Shown piece by piece: positions 1 to 8,550 of a stretch of DNA of 64,000 nt. Both the position numbers and the translations under genes were made by a program. Numbering within the stretch: position 1 is the first letter of the stretch; each line of letters begins with the position of its first letter. Origin of the DNA: Mogibacterium sp. (lineage in GTDB: Bacteria; Bacillota; Clostridia; Peptostreptococcales; Anaerovoracaceae); contig JAFQZQ010000024.1 in the NCBI GenBank assembly GCA_017405845.1, forward strand, positions 1 to 64,000, written 5' to 3'. Below the pieces are notes generated by a model. That model saw nothing but the letters and a program-made list of their open reading frames with translations, was not told the origin of the DNA and did no database searches.

Positions 1-796
1 CATCGTCGTCATCATGGTGGTGATGATGGTGCTCGTGTTCATGTTCGTCATCGTCATCGTCGTCATCATCGTGATGATGGTTATGGTGATGTCCGCATCC
101 GCACGATTCGCCGTCTTCGTGTTCATGCTCATGCTCGTGCTCGTGTGCCTCGAGCTCCTCATAAGCCTCTTCTCTCAGCTTGTCGAGCTCTGCATTAAGA
201 GTCTTGTCGGACTCCATTACCTCGAGCATCTTTGCTCCGCTCAGCTGATCCCAGTCAGTAGTGACAACCTGAGCTGTCTTGTTCAGAGTTCTGATATCCT
301 TCACGACATCATCAAGCTCTGCAGCTGACATTCCCTGCTGATGTGAAAGGAAGATGGAGCTTGCATGCTCTACCTGGTTTGCAAAGAATTCACCGAAGTT
401 TTCCATGTACATCTTGTATCTCTTTGCATCGACTACCGTTGTGAATCCGTTCAGCTCTATCTTGTCGTTCTGAAGGTCCTGAACAGCGATTATTACATCG
501 GACAGCTTGCCGACTCCGGACGGCTCAATGAGTATCATGTCCGGATCATACTGCTCAACTACCTCGTTCAGCGCCTTACCGAAATCTCCGACGAGCGTGC
601 AGCAGATGCATCCGGCTACCATCTCGTTGATCTTGATTCCGGACTCTCTGAGGAAGCCCGTGTCAACTCCGATCTCGCCAAACTCATTTTCTATAAGAAC
701 GATGTTTTTTGTGTCATATCCCTCGGATATGAGTTTCTTGATCAATGTTGTTTTTCCTGCTCCGAGAAAACCGGAGAAAATATCTACTTTTGCCAT
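1..796 (-). CDS. CobW/G3E-family GTPase metallochaperone, 3' end outside window
   Basis: G3E GTPases of the CobW/YeiR/ZNG1 type use GTP to deliver metal ions, often zinc, to client enzymes; the client here is unknown. The protein starts MAKVDIFSGFLGAGKTTLIK, so the P-loop GFLGAGKTT is at residues 9-17. The family metal site CICC lies in VAGCICCTLVGDFGKAL near residue 64. The last third (bases 145 to 1) is an extreme metal-binding tail: alternating Glu-His pairs, then CGCG, then runs of His and Asp including eight Asp in a row. About 265 codons are visible and the reading frame is still open at base 1. The ATG at 794-796 follows a weak AAAGG site. Seen: the motifs and the tail. Inferred: zinc, or cobalt/nickel, handling. 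Confidence 0.9.
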   Translation of the reverse strand, partial: MAKVDIFSGFLGAGKTTLIKKLISEGYDTKNIVLIENEFGEIGVDTGFLRESGIKINEMVAGCICCTLVGDFGKALNEVVEQYDPDMILIEPSGVGKLSDVIIAVQDLQNDKIELNGFTTVVDAKRYKMYMENFGEFFANQVEHASSIFLSHQQGMSAAELDDVVKDIRTLNKTAQVVTTDWDQLSGAKMLEVMESDKTLNAELDKLREEAYEELEAHEHEHEHEHEDGESCGCGHHHNHHHDDDDDDDDEHEHEHHHHHHDDDD

Positions 797-844
797 TTGT
801 TTTTGCCTTTCTTTTAGACATTATTAGCCATTTTTACGACTAGG

Positions 845-853
845 ATTATAACA
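845..853 (-). promoter_or_regulatory. Extended -10 promoter for the CobW-type gene
   Basis: The minus strand reads TGTTATAAT, a perfect -10 hexamer with the TGn extension, about 50 bases upstream of the CobW start. The matching -35 position is poor (GCTTTG), as is often tolerated for extended -10 promoters. I see no clear Zur-type operator next to it. Confidence 0.5.
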
Positions 854-906
854 TCCGCTCCTCCCCGCAAAGCCCTACTTTACAATATTTTAAGGCGTTT
901 ACGGAC

Positions 907-936
907 TTGAACGACAAGAGCGGTTAACGATATAAT
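907..936 (+). promoter_or_regulatory. Promoter for the EamA transporter
   Basis: TTGAAC, an 18-base spacer and a perfect TATAAT. Transcription would begin near 943. An ATG at 946 would then have almost no leader, while the ATG at 973 would have a 30-base leader with an AGGGA site. This favours the downstream start. Confidence 0.55.
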
Positions 937-972
937 TGTGCCGATATGAAGAAGCTTGGGACAGGGATTCAA

Positions 973-1854
973 ATGAATGAAAGAATGGGAGAGATCCTGG
1001 TGGCGGTGGCGCTCGCGCTGCGGTCAAGTTCTTTGCTGTTCGGAAAGATTGCCATGCGCACTATGGGGCCTTTCCTGACAATAGGTATAAGATTTACGAT
1101 CGCTTTCATCATAATCGCCTTCCTCTTCCGGAAGCATATGACCAAGGTAGATGCAAAGACGCTGTTTCATTGCGCTCTTATAGGCATTACCTTTTTTCTT
1201 GCCATGCTCACCGAGATGATGGGACTTAAAACGACGCCTTCGTCGGTGACAGCTTTTCTCGAGGGGATGGTCGTTGTTATTGTGCCTGCCCTTGCGTGTA
1301 TTATCCACAGGAGGCTCCCGGACAAAGTCACAGTTATATCCGCCGCTATCTGCATCATCGGTGTCGCCTTCCTGACACTCAAAGGAGACCGAATAGGATT
1401 CACTTCCGGCGAGCTTCTGGTTCTTTTTGGCACATTCTGGTACTCGCTCTCAGTGATCGTTACCGATACAGCCGCAAAGAACGACGACCTCATGGTGGTC
1501 TCGATTTATCAGCTCCTCTTCATCGCGATCTTCGCATACATCGGCGCATTCTTCTTTGAGGAGATACGCCTTCCTCAGAGCAGCACGGAGTGGGAGGCCG
1601 TTCTGGCACTCGCCATTATCTGCAGCTGCGTCGGATTCACCATCCAGCCGTTCGGACAGAAGTACATCACACCGGAGCGCGCAGGAGTGCTGGCGGTATT
1701 CAATCCGCTGACGGCAGCTATTCTGGGCGTTGTCTTTCTCAATGAAAAAATGACCCCGTCAATGCTTCTGGGATCATTTCTCATTCTCATATCGATTCTG
1801 GGTCCGGCCTGGTTGGAAGACCGTGCAGCCCGTAAGCGTCAGACCAAAAACTGA
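973..1854 (+). CDS. EamA/DMT-superfamily transporter
   Basis: Drug/metabolite transporter superfamily permease made of two EamA repeats, about ten membrane helices, in the cytoplasmic membrane. The substrate cannot be read from sequence; relatives export amino acids, nucleosides or other metabolites. The 293-residue length is normal for the family. The second repeat contains a typical segment near its end (ERAGVLAVFNPLTAAILGVV), followed by LNEKMTPSMLLGSFLILISI. An in-frame ATG at 946 would add nine residues, but it has no ribosome site and sits almost on the predicted transcription start; the ATG at 973 follows GGGACAGGGA. The gene is alone on this strand and its 3' end overlaps the convergent MtnA-like gene by 16 bases, an economical junction with no terminator between them. 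Confidence 0.85.
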   Translation: MNERMGEILVAVALALRSSSLLFGKIAMRTMGPFLTIGIRFTIAFIIIAFLFRKHMTKVDAKTLFHCALIGITFFLAMLTEMMGLKTTPSSVTAFLEGMVVVIVPALACIIHRRLPDKVTVISAAICIIGVAFLTLKGDRIGFTSGELLVLFGTFWYSLSVIVTDTAAKNDDLMVVSIYQLLFIAIFAYIGAFFFEEIRLPQSSTEWEAVLALAIICSCVGFTIQPFGQKYITPERAGVLAVFNPLTAAILGVVFLNEKMTPSMLLGSFLILISILGPAWLEDRAARKRQTKN

Positions 1855-2894
1855 TCTTTTATTGCCTTGTATTCTGAGAGCCTGTCAGGCTTAAGTACTC
1901 CCTGATCCGTAACCACTCCCGTGACAAGTTCAGGCGGCGTGATATCGAACGCCGGATAGTATCCTTTTACTTCTCTGTTAGCAGTAGGTGTTCCCATTGC
2001 CTGCAGCACAAAGTCCGGATCCCTCATCTCTATCTTTACAGTGTCTACTGTCGGATGACCCTGATCAGGAGTTCCGCTTACGTAATACGGTACACCGTGA
2101 TACTTCGCGGCGATCGCCGTATTGTATGTACCCACCTTATTTACCACATGCCCGTCACAGCAGATCACATCAGCAGCGGTCGTGAAAACGTCGATGCCCT
2201 CATTCTTCATTACGAAGGCGGGCATACCGTCGGTTATTATTGTGACATCGAATCCCATATCTTTCGCTGCGCTTGCTGTAAGGCGCGCACCCTGGAAGTA
2301 CGGTCTGGTCTCAGGACAGAAGAGCCTTATGTCTTTGCCCTGCAGTCTGGCCTCCTTGAGCATCATGCCGACTATGGTCTCGGCGAAGCAGTATGTCATG
2401 ACTGCACCGTGCTCCGGGAAGAGCTCTGCCATATACTTTCCGACTCTGCCGATCCCGGCATATCTTTCGTTGTTCTGATCTATGGCACATTCCTTTATTA
2501 CTTCGGAGGCATCCTTCAGCCCGCCCGCGAGAGCTTCTTTCGCCTTTTCGATGCATACTTCGGTTATCTTCTGCATGCGCCAGGTAGTCGTTGGCCTTGC
2601 GTGCGAGATGGTGTAGGCGGCGGCCTCCAGATACTCTATCTGTTCGGCCTCGCTTCTGCCCCTGCACTCATATGCAGCCAGTGCCATTCCCATGGCCGCC
2701 GCCGTATACGGACCGGCGCTCTGAGTCACCATGTCACGTATCGCATCAGCGACCTCCTGATGGGTCCTGCACTCTACTTTGATCACCTCGATAGGATAGA
2801 TGCGCCGGTCCAGTATCCTGACCACGCCGTCCTCATACCATGCGATATTCTCATATTGGAGCATCCAGGCGAGCCCCTTGTCCTGTCTTTCCAT
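1839..2894 (-). CDS. MtnA-like sugar-phosphate isomerase (eIF-2B alpha/beta/delta family)
   Basis: Family of S-methyl-5-thioribose-1-phosphate isomerase (MtnA) and ribose-1,5-bisphosphate isomerase, which convert aldose 1-phosphates to ketose phosphates. The 351-residue protein has the expected catalytic pair: Cys169 in AVMTYCFAE and Asp222 in TDGMPA. It also has PETRPYFQGARLTA (residues 194-207) and VVNKVGTY (250-257). It is divergent: the usual asparagine-alanine-glycine after the cysteine is Phe-Ala-Glu, and the GADRI segment reads AADVI. No other methionine-salvage gene is present, so the true substrate may be another 1-phosphate such as 5-deoxyribose 1-phosphate. It lies 25 bases behind the acyl-CoA synthetase and is probably cotranscribed. 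A start at Met11 (2864) is also possible. Confidence 0.8.
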   Translation of the reverse strand: MERQDKGLAWMLQYENIAWYEDGVVRILDRRIYPIEVIKVECRTHQEVADAIRDMVTQSAGPYTAAAMGMALAAYECRGRSEAEQIEYLEAAAYTISHARPTTTWRMQKITEVCIEKAKEALAGGLKDASEVIKECAIDQNNERYAGIGRVGKYMAELFPEHGAVMTYCFAETIVGMMLKEARLQGKDIRLFCPETRPYFQGARLTASAAKDMGFDVTIITDGMPAFVMKNEGIDVFTTAADVICCDGHVVNKVGTYNTAIAAKYHGVPYYVSGTPDQGHPTVDTVKIEMRDPDFVLQAMGTPTANREVKGYYPAFDITPPELVTGVVTDQGVLKPDRLSEYKAIKDQFLV

Positions 2895-2919
2895 AGTCGC
2901 TACCCGTTCTGTTTCTTTC

Positions 2920-4716
2920 TTAAGCCTTCTTGTCCTCTTCAGCAGCTGCTTCCTTCTCTGCCTGGTACTTTGCCAGCTCTTCTTCCTCGAGCACCCGGTA
3001 AGCTACCTTGCCGACGAGAGTCTTCGGCAGCTCCTTACGGAACTCTATATCATACGGCATCGCATACTTCGCGATGTGTTTCCTTGCATAAGCCAGAAGC
3101 TCTTCCTTAAGTGCATCGTCAGCCGTGACGCCGTTCTTCGGCATAACGAACATCTTAACCTTCTGCATCTTGTAGCTGTCAGGTACTCCGACAGCGCAGC
3201 TCATCTGCACCTTCTCGTGCGCATCGAAGACGTTCTCGAGCTGTGCAGGATAGATATTGTATCCGGAAGAAATGATCATTCTCTTGGCTCTGCCGCGGAA
3301 GTAGATGAAGCCCTCATCGTCCATTGTACCGAGGTCTCCCGTGTACAGCCAGGTCAGCCCGTCCTTGTGCTCTCTGAGTGTATCCGCTGTTTCTTCAGGC
3401 ATATCGAGGTATCCCGCCATAATTGTAGGCCCCGACATGAGGATCTCGCCCTCTTCGCCGTATGGCAGCTCTTCATCTGTTCCCGGCTTTACGATTTTAT
3501 AGTACATGTCAGGGAAAGGAATGCCTATGCTGCCTTCCTTGTGCATCTGCGGAGGTGTAAGGCATGCCGCCGTTACGCTCTCTGTTGTACCGTAGCCCTC
3601 TCTGACCTGTATCTTCGAGTTGTGATCGTAAAGGAATTTGTCGAATTTCTTCTTGAGTTCGATCGAGAGCGAATCGCCGCCCGAGAACACGCCTTTGAGT
3701 GACGACAGATCCTTACCGTTCATCGACGGCAGCCTCAGCAGTGCCTCGAAGAGGGTCGGTACTCCCGCGATGAAGTTGCATCTGTATTTTGTGATCAGCT
3801 TTGCGTAGCTCTTTGGCGTGAACCTAGGCACCAGCACGCAGCGTCCGCCGCCTGCCAGCATCGTGTGGATGCATACGCCGAGCCCGAATCCGTGGAATAT
3901 AGGCATTGCGGACAGCATCTTGTCTCCCGTTCTGAAGATCGGGTTTGCCGCTATGACCTGAGTTCCGAGAGTATTGAAATTCAGATTGGTAAGAACTATG
4001 CCCTTCGTGATGCCCGTGGTTCCTCCCGAGTAGAGTATCGCAGCCGGGTCTTCAGGTTTTCTCTTGACCTTATACTCATAGCCGCAGTGTCTGCCCAGAC
4101 TCATGAAGTCAGGCCACTGGAATACAGGCGCGTCTTTAGGGATCTTCTGGATCTTACGTCCTTCGGTAAGCATGTATCCGACCTTGATAGGTCTGGTGAG
4201 CTCGTCACGGATACGTGCAATTATTACGTTCTGTATTTTTGTATTTTTACGGATAGCTTCGATCTTATGGTAGAACTGATCGAGGGTGACCACCATCACG
4301 GAGTTGGACATGTTGAGATAATTCTCGATCTCCTTCTCGGCACTCAGAGGATGAACCATGTTTGCGATCGCACCGACAAGATTTACAGCGTAAAGCATGT
4401 AAATTGCCTGCGGGCAGTTCGGCATGGCGATCGTGACTCTGTCGTTCTCTCGTATGCCGAGTATCCTCAGCGACTTGGCGCAGAGGTTGATCTGGTCCAC
4501 CAGATATTTATAAGTGATGTGCTTGCCCATGAAGTCGAGAGCAATATTGAGAGGATGCTTCTTTGCAGTCTCTTCCACCTTTTCGTACATGGTGCCGTTG
4601 AAGTATTCGGTGGTAAGAGGCAGATCACCTCTGCTCTTGTCCCAAGGAATCTTCACGGTTTCAGGTACAGGGAAAACGATGTTTCCGTTTTCGTTGAGAG
4701 TCCATTTATTTGACAT
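2920..4716 (-). CDS. AMP-forming acyl-CoA synthetase (long-chain fatty acid CoA ligase type)
   Basis: Adenylate-forming enzyme that activates a carboxylic acid with ATP and loads it on CoA. The 598-residue protein carries the phosphate-binding loop YSGGTTGITKG at residues 229-239, the YGTTES motif, the YTGDLGTMDDEGFIYFRGR segment and the hinge that follows it. The C-terminal catalytic lysine is in KTLVGKVAYR, near the end. It has no signal peptide and is cytoplasmic or membrane-associated. The substrate chain length cannot be set from sequence; similarity in style is to FadD-like ligases. The C-terminal tail is rich in Glu, Ala and Lys. It probably leads a two-gene operon with the MtnA-like gene. 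A divergent promoter region separates it from the ABC-FtsX gene. Confidence 0.88.
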   Translation of the reverse strand: MSNKWTLNENGNIVFPVPETVKIPWDKSRGDLPLTTEYFNGTMYEKVEETAKKHPLNIALDFMGKHITYKYLVDQINLCAKSLRILGIRENDRVTIAMPNCPQAIYMLYAVNLVGAIANMVHPLSAEKEIENYLNMSNSVMVVTLDQFYHKIEAIRKNTKIQNVIIARIRDELTRPIKVGYMLTEGRKIQKIPKDAPVFQWPDFMSLGRHCGYEYKVKRKPEDPAAILYSGGTTGITKGIVLTNLNFNTLGTQVIAANPIFRTGDKMLSAMPIFHGFGLGVCIHTMLAGGGRCVLVPRFTPKSYAKLITKYRCNFIAGVPTLFEALLRLPSMNGKDLSSLKGVFSGGDSLSIELKKKFDKFLYDHNSKIQVREGYGTTESVTAACLTPPQMHKEGSIGIPFPDMYYKIVKPGTDEELPYGEEGEILMSGPTIMAGYLDMPEETADTLREHKDGLTWLYTGDLGTMDDEGFIYFRGRAKRMIISSGYNIYPAQLENVFDAHEKVQMSCAVGVPDSYKMQKVKMFVMPKNGVTADDALKEELLAYARKHIAKYAMPYDIEFRKELPKTLVGKVAYRVLEEEELAKYQAEKEAAAEEDKKA

Positions 4717-4770
4717 TTTTTTCGCCTTTCGGTTTTTGATATTGATCGGTCCGTTGGCCCGAACTTAAAC

Positions 4771-4779
4771 ATTTTATCA
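4771..4779 (-). promoter_or_regulatory. Extended -10 element for the acyl-CoA synthetase
   Basis: The minus strand reads TGATAAAAT, a 5/6 -10 hexamer with TGn, 55 bases upstream of the start. No good -35 is visible. The 211-base divergent gap 4717-4927 also holds the promoter of the ABC-FtsX gene. Confidence 0.4.
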
Positions 4780-4858
4780 TTCTTTAACTGTTTATGCGAG
4801 CAAACCGTCCGCTTTTGTGTAGTAATTGTGAAAATCCTGTAAGTTGTTGATGCAGTGA

Positions 4859-4887
4859 TTGAAGGCATGTCATAAAAGATGTAGAAT
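4859..4887 (+). promoter_or_regulatory. Promoter of the ABC-FtsX fusion gene
   Basis: TTGAAG, exactly 17 bases, then TAGAAT (5/6). Transcription would start near 4894, leaving a leader of about 34 bases with a GGAG site at 4913-4916. Confidence 0.55.
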
Positions 4888-4927
4888 TCTGCATTGTAAA
4901 CTAATGTAATATGGAGAAATATGGCCA

Positions 4928-7900
4928 ATGCTTGAATTAAGAGGTATCACAAAAGAATACAGGACCGGCGCGGAGACTGTTCACGCGCTCAGGGGCATCG
5001 ACCTCGCCTTCAGAGAAAGCGAGTTTGTTTCGATACTCGGACCTTCGGGCTGCGGCAAAACCACCATGCTCAACATTCTCGGAGGACTCGATCAGTATAC
5101 AGACGGCGACCTGCTCATAGACGGCATCAGTACCAAGGAGTACAAGGACGCCGACTGGGATGCCTACAGAAACGACACTATCGGCTTCGTCTTCCAGAGC
5201 TACAACCTCATTTCGCACCAGACTGTGCTTTCCAACGTTGAGCTCGCTCTGACACTTTCGGGCGTGTCCGCCGCGGAAAGAAAGAACCGAGCGATTGCAG
5301 CGCTCGAGCAGGTCGGACTGGGCGATCAGATAAACAAGAAGCCGGCTGAGATGTCAGGCGGCCAGGTGCAGCGTGTTGCCATTGCGCGCGCACTCATCAA
5401 TGACCCGGATATCATTCTCGCGGACGAGCCGACGGGCGCTCTTGATACTGAGACCAGCACCCAGGTAATGGCTATTCTGAAGAAGATCTCCGAAAACAGG
5501 CTGGTCATCATGGTAACACACAACCCCGATCTTGCCGAAGCATATTCGACCAGAATAGTCAGGTTGTCGGACGGACAGGTCATTAGTGACAGCAACCCGT
5601 TTGAACCGGGCAGTTACGAAGTAATCGACGATATATCTGCCGAACCTGATTCCCGCAATGAAGCTGTCAGCGCTGTTGCAGGGATGACCGCAGGCAAGCA
5701 GGTCGGAAGCGCCGCGGCAGACCAGGCCACGATGAGCAAGAGGAAGAAGTCCGGCGGAAGAGCTTCCGGCAGGCGAAACAAGTCCATGTCGATGGGCACC
5801 GCTCTCCACCTGTCGCTCAACAACCTGATGACAAAGAAAGCCCGCACACTGCTTACTGCATTTGCGGGAAGCATAGGCATAATCGGAATAGCGCTCATAC
5901 TTTCGGTATCGAGCGGATTCCAAGCATACATTGACAAACTCGAGGAGGACACTCTTTCGTCCTACCCTCTCACGATACAGGCCGAAACAGCAGACATGAC
6001 TTCGATGATCACATCGTTCATGGCTGCCGAGGCAGAGCTCGAGGAGAACCGCTCGGATGGCAAGCTGCGCGAGCAGCAGATCATGACCGACATGCTCGCA
6101 AGCATAGGCTCGAACGACCTTGCGGCTTTCAAGAAGCATGTCGATTCCAACCTCGATACAGTCGGTAAGTGGTTCAACGCATACGAGTACGGATACGGCA
6201 TCTCGCCAACCATTTATTCGACAGACCTCAAATACGGTCCGCTGCGCGTGAGCCCGGGCTCCATAATGCAGACCTACATGAACAGCATGCAGACCGCCAT
6301 GATCTCGTATTCTAACATGGACGTGTTTTTCCAGATGCTTGACAACCAGAAACTTCTGCAGTCACAGTACGAAGTCGTAGCCGGTAAGTGGCCTGAGAAA
6401 TACGACGAGCTGCTGCTGGTGCTGCGTGACCCTAACCAGCTCAACGACTATATAGTCTACACGCTCGGTCTTCGCGATCCGAAGGAGCTCAAGGACATGA
6501 TCAACGAGGTCATGAAGGGCAACGAGGTCGATAACAACAATGATCCTATCGAGTGGACATACGACGACTTCATCGGAATGGAATTCGCTCTGGTCAACAA
6601 CTGCGATACGTACAGACACAACGACTCATATGATGTATGGGAGGACATGTCAAAAGACGACGACTTCATGGAAGACCTCATCAGGGATTCCGAAAAGCTG
6701 CATATCTCCGGCATCGTGGTTCCGAAAGATAAGTCAGGCGCCAACGCGATGAACGAAGGCATCGGCTATCTGCCTGCGCTGACTCAGCACATGTTCGACT
6801 ATGCCAGGGAGTCAGACATCGTGAAGATCCAGCTCCTCAACAAGAACATCGACGTATTCAGCGGCAAGAGCTTTGAAGACATCCGAAACAACACCGATGA
6901 GGGTCTGGGCTTTGAGGATATGATCAGCATCGACGAGAACAAGCTGAAGAGCGCACTCGGCGGTGACATCGATCCTAACGCCGTGAAGAAAGAGATAGAA
7001 AACATCGCAAAGAAGGAGATCAAGGATCTCTCTGCAAACGACTCGGCAGAGAAGATAGAAGAGGACGTGAACAAGGCGCTTCGCAAGGGCTGCGAAGGCA
7101 TGATCGATCACATCCTCAAGAAATACAACAAAGATCCGAAAAATTTCAAGTTCGACAAGAGCCTCGTAGATGAGGCGCTCGGCAAAAATCTCAACACGGG
7201 CAAGCACGCCCGCATCGTCAATCCGCTGCTAAAGGGTTACGGCGAGGTGCTCAATGCTGCCGGCCCTCAGATAATGCAGGGCATCGCCGCAGCAACGGAC
7301 GAAGAGGCTGCAGCTGCCGCAATGAAGAAGGCTAAGGAGGCTGCCCAGAAGCAGGCCGCACCTGAGCTTGTGAAGATGCTCCCTCCGGGAGTCGAGCTCA
7401 CGGAAGAGGATGCCCTCAGCATACTTCAGAACGGCATCACCGCTGATGCTCTGGTAGAAAAATCCGGAGGAGCTCTTGACCCGCAAATGGCTGAAGCTAT
7501 TGCAAAGCAGATAAATGCCGCGGCTGATCAGATCAATCAGTCCATCGATGATGAAATCGCAAAGCAGGCAGCGGAAATGCAGGTCGACCCTGCAGAGATT
7601 CTGAAGAACGCACTGGATGCAACGCTGGATCCATTCCTCAGCGCGAAAGAGCTGCAGGATGGTATCAATAAGTACGGCGAAGGTATGGAGATGATGCAGA
7701 ACGCACAGGTCGTTGGTCCTGCTCTCGGCAAAGCCGCACAGGCAGTCGGCAGTCAGTTCAATGTCGATCCGTCCGGCATCGCAGACGCGTTCACGATGAA
7801 GATGAACGAAGAAGAGATCACAAGGCTCATTACAGCCTACATCTCAGGTGATGAGGAGACGAGCTACGAGGGCAACCTGCGCGAGCTCGGATATGCCGAT

Positions 7901-8485
7901 ATAAACAAACCGGTTTCGATGGCCTTCTACCTCAAGGATTTCGAATCTAAGGAATCGTTCCTCGACTTCCTCGAGACATATAACAAGGACATGCAGGACA
8001 GCGGCAAAGAGGACATGGTCATCAGCTATACCGATATCACGGGGGTAATGATCAAGTCACTCAAGACCATCACTAACGCAGTCAGCTACGTACTTATCGC
8101 ATTCGTTGCGATCTCGCTCATAGTATCGTCTATCATGATAGGAGTCATAACCTACATCTCTGTACTGGAGCGTACCAAAGAGATCGGAATCCTCCGTGCG
8201 ATCGGAGCTTCGAAGAAAGATATCTCGCGCATATTCAACGCCGAGACCATCATCATCGGAGCCTGTGCAGGAATCATCGGAATAGGCGTGAGCCTGCTCC
8301 TGCTGATACCTATAAACGCTATACTCCTGCATCTGACAGGGCTTAAAGCACTAAAGGCAGTGCTGCCTGCAGTAGGCGGCGCCGCACTGGTATTCATCAG
8401 CATCTTCCTGACATTCATCGCCGGCCTCATTCCATCTGGAATGGCCGCCCGCAAGGATCCGGTAGTCGCCCTGCGAACGGAATAA
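4928..8485 (+). CDS. ABC transporter ATPase fused to FtsX/MacB-type permease
   Basis: Single 1185-residue polypeptide with an MJ0796/LolD-type ATPase at residues 1-225: Walker A GPSGCGKTT at 38-46, signature MSGGQVQRVAIARAL near 141, Walker B ILADEPTGALD and the H-loop MVTHNP. A basic linker follows, then a first membrane helix near 300-330 and a very large extracytoplasmic region of about 700 residues. The FtsX-type helices come at the end, starting around SYVLIAFVAISLIVSS near 1045. The fourth helix ends in the common GLIPSGMAARKDPVVALRTE. Family members do not pump small solutes; they drive mechanical export of peptides or lipoproteins, or sense antimicrobial peptides. The extracytoplasmic part is unusually long, rich in Ala, Lys and Glu and likely helical. 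No separate partner gene is present. Confidence 0.9.
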   Translation: MLELRGITKEYRTGAETVHALRGIDLAFRESEFVSILGPSGCGKTTMLNILGGLDQYTDGDLLIDGISTKEYKDADWDAYRNDTIGFVFQSYNLISHQTVLSNVELALTLSGVSAAERKNRAIAALEQVGLGDQINKKPAEMSGGQVQRVAIARALINDPDIILADEPTGALDTETSTQVMAILKKISENRLVIMVTHNPDLAEAYSTRIVRLSDGQVISDSNPFEPGSYEVIDDISAEPDSRNEAVSAVAGMTAGKQVGSAAADQATMSKRKKSGGRASGRRNKSMSMGTALHLSLNNLMTKKARTLLTAFAGSIGIIGIALILSVSSGFQAYIDKLEEDTLSSYPLTIQAETADMTSMITSFMAAEAELEENRSDGKLREQQIMTDMLASIGSNDLAAFKKHVDSNLDTVGKWFNAYEYGYGISPTIYSTDLKYGPLRVSPGSIMQTYMNSMQTAMISYSNMDVFFQMLDNQKLLQSQYEVVAGKWPEKYDELLLVLRDPNQLNDYIVYTLGLRDPKELKDMINEVMKGNEVDNNNDPIEWTYDDFIGMEFALVNNCDTYRHNDSYDVWEDMSKDDDFMEDLIRDSEKLHISGIVVPKDKSGANAMNEGIGYLPALTQHMFDYARESDIVKIQLLNKNIDVFSGKSFEDIRNNTDEGLGFEDMISIDENKLKSALGGDIDPNAVKKEIENIAKKEIKDLSANDSAEKIEEDVNKALRKGCEGMIDHILKKYNKDPKNFKFDKSLVDEALGKNLNTGKHARIVNPLLKGYGEVLNAAGPQIMQGIAAATDEEAAAAAMKKAKEAAQKQAAPELVKMLPPGVELTEEDALSILQNGITADALVEKSGGALDPQMAEAIAKQINAAADQINQSIDDEIAKQAAEMQVDPAEILKNALDATLDPFLSAKELQDGINKYGEGMEMMQNAQVVGPALGKAAQAVGSQFNVDPSGIADAFTMKMNEEEITRLITAYISGDEETSYEGNLRELGYADINKPVSMAFYLKDFESKESFLDFLETYNKDMQDSGKEDMVISYTDITGVMIKSLKTITNAVSYVLIAFVAISLIVSSIMIGVITYISVLERTKEIGILRAIGASKKDISRIFNAETIIIGACAGIIGIGVSLLLLIPINAILLHLTGLKALKAVLPAVGGAALVFISIFLTFIAGLIPSGMAARKDPVVALRTE

Positions 8486-8500
8486 AGTCAACATATCGAA

Positions 8501-8540
8501 AAAAATCCTCCCCCGCCTGATCAAGCGGAGGAGGATTTTT
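8501..8540. terminator. Bidirectional intrinsic terminator
   Basis: Arms 8501-8516 and 8525-8540 pair over 16 bases with one mismatch, around an 8-base loop. The outer five pairs are A-T, so each strand ends in a T-run. It serves both the ABC-FtsX gene (plus) and the convergent BspA-like gene (minus). Confidence 0.85.
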
Positions 8541-8550
8541 ATGTGTTATT

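Noticed and set aside
365..827. Plus-strand open frames over the start of the window.
   Set aside because: They are shadows of the CobW-type gene on the minus strand, which has all family motifs.
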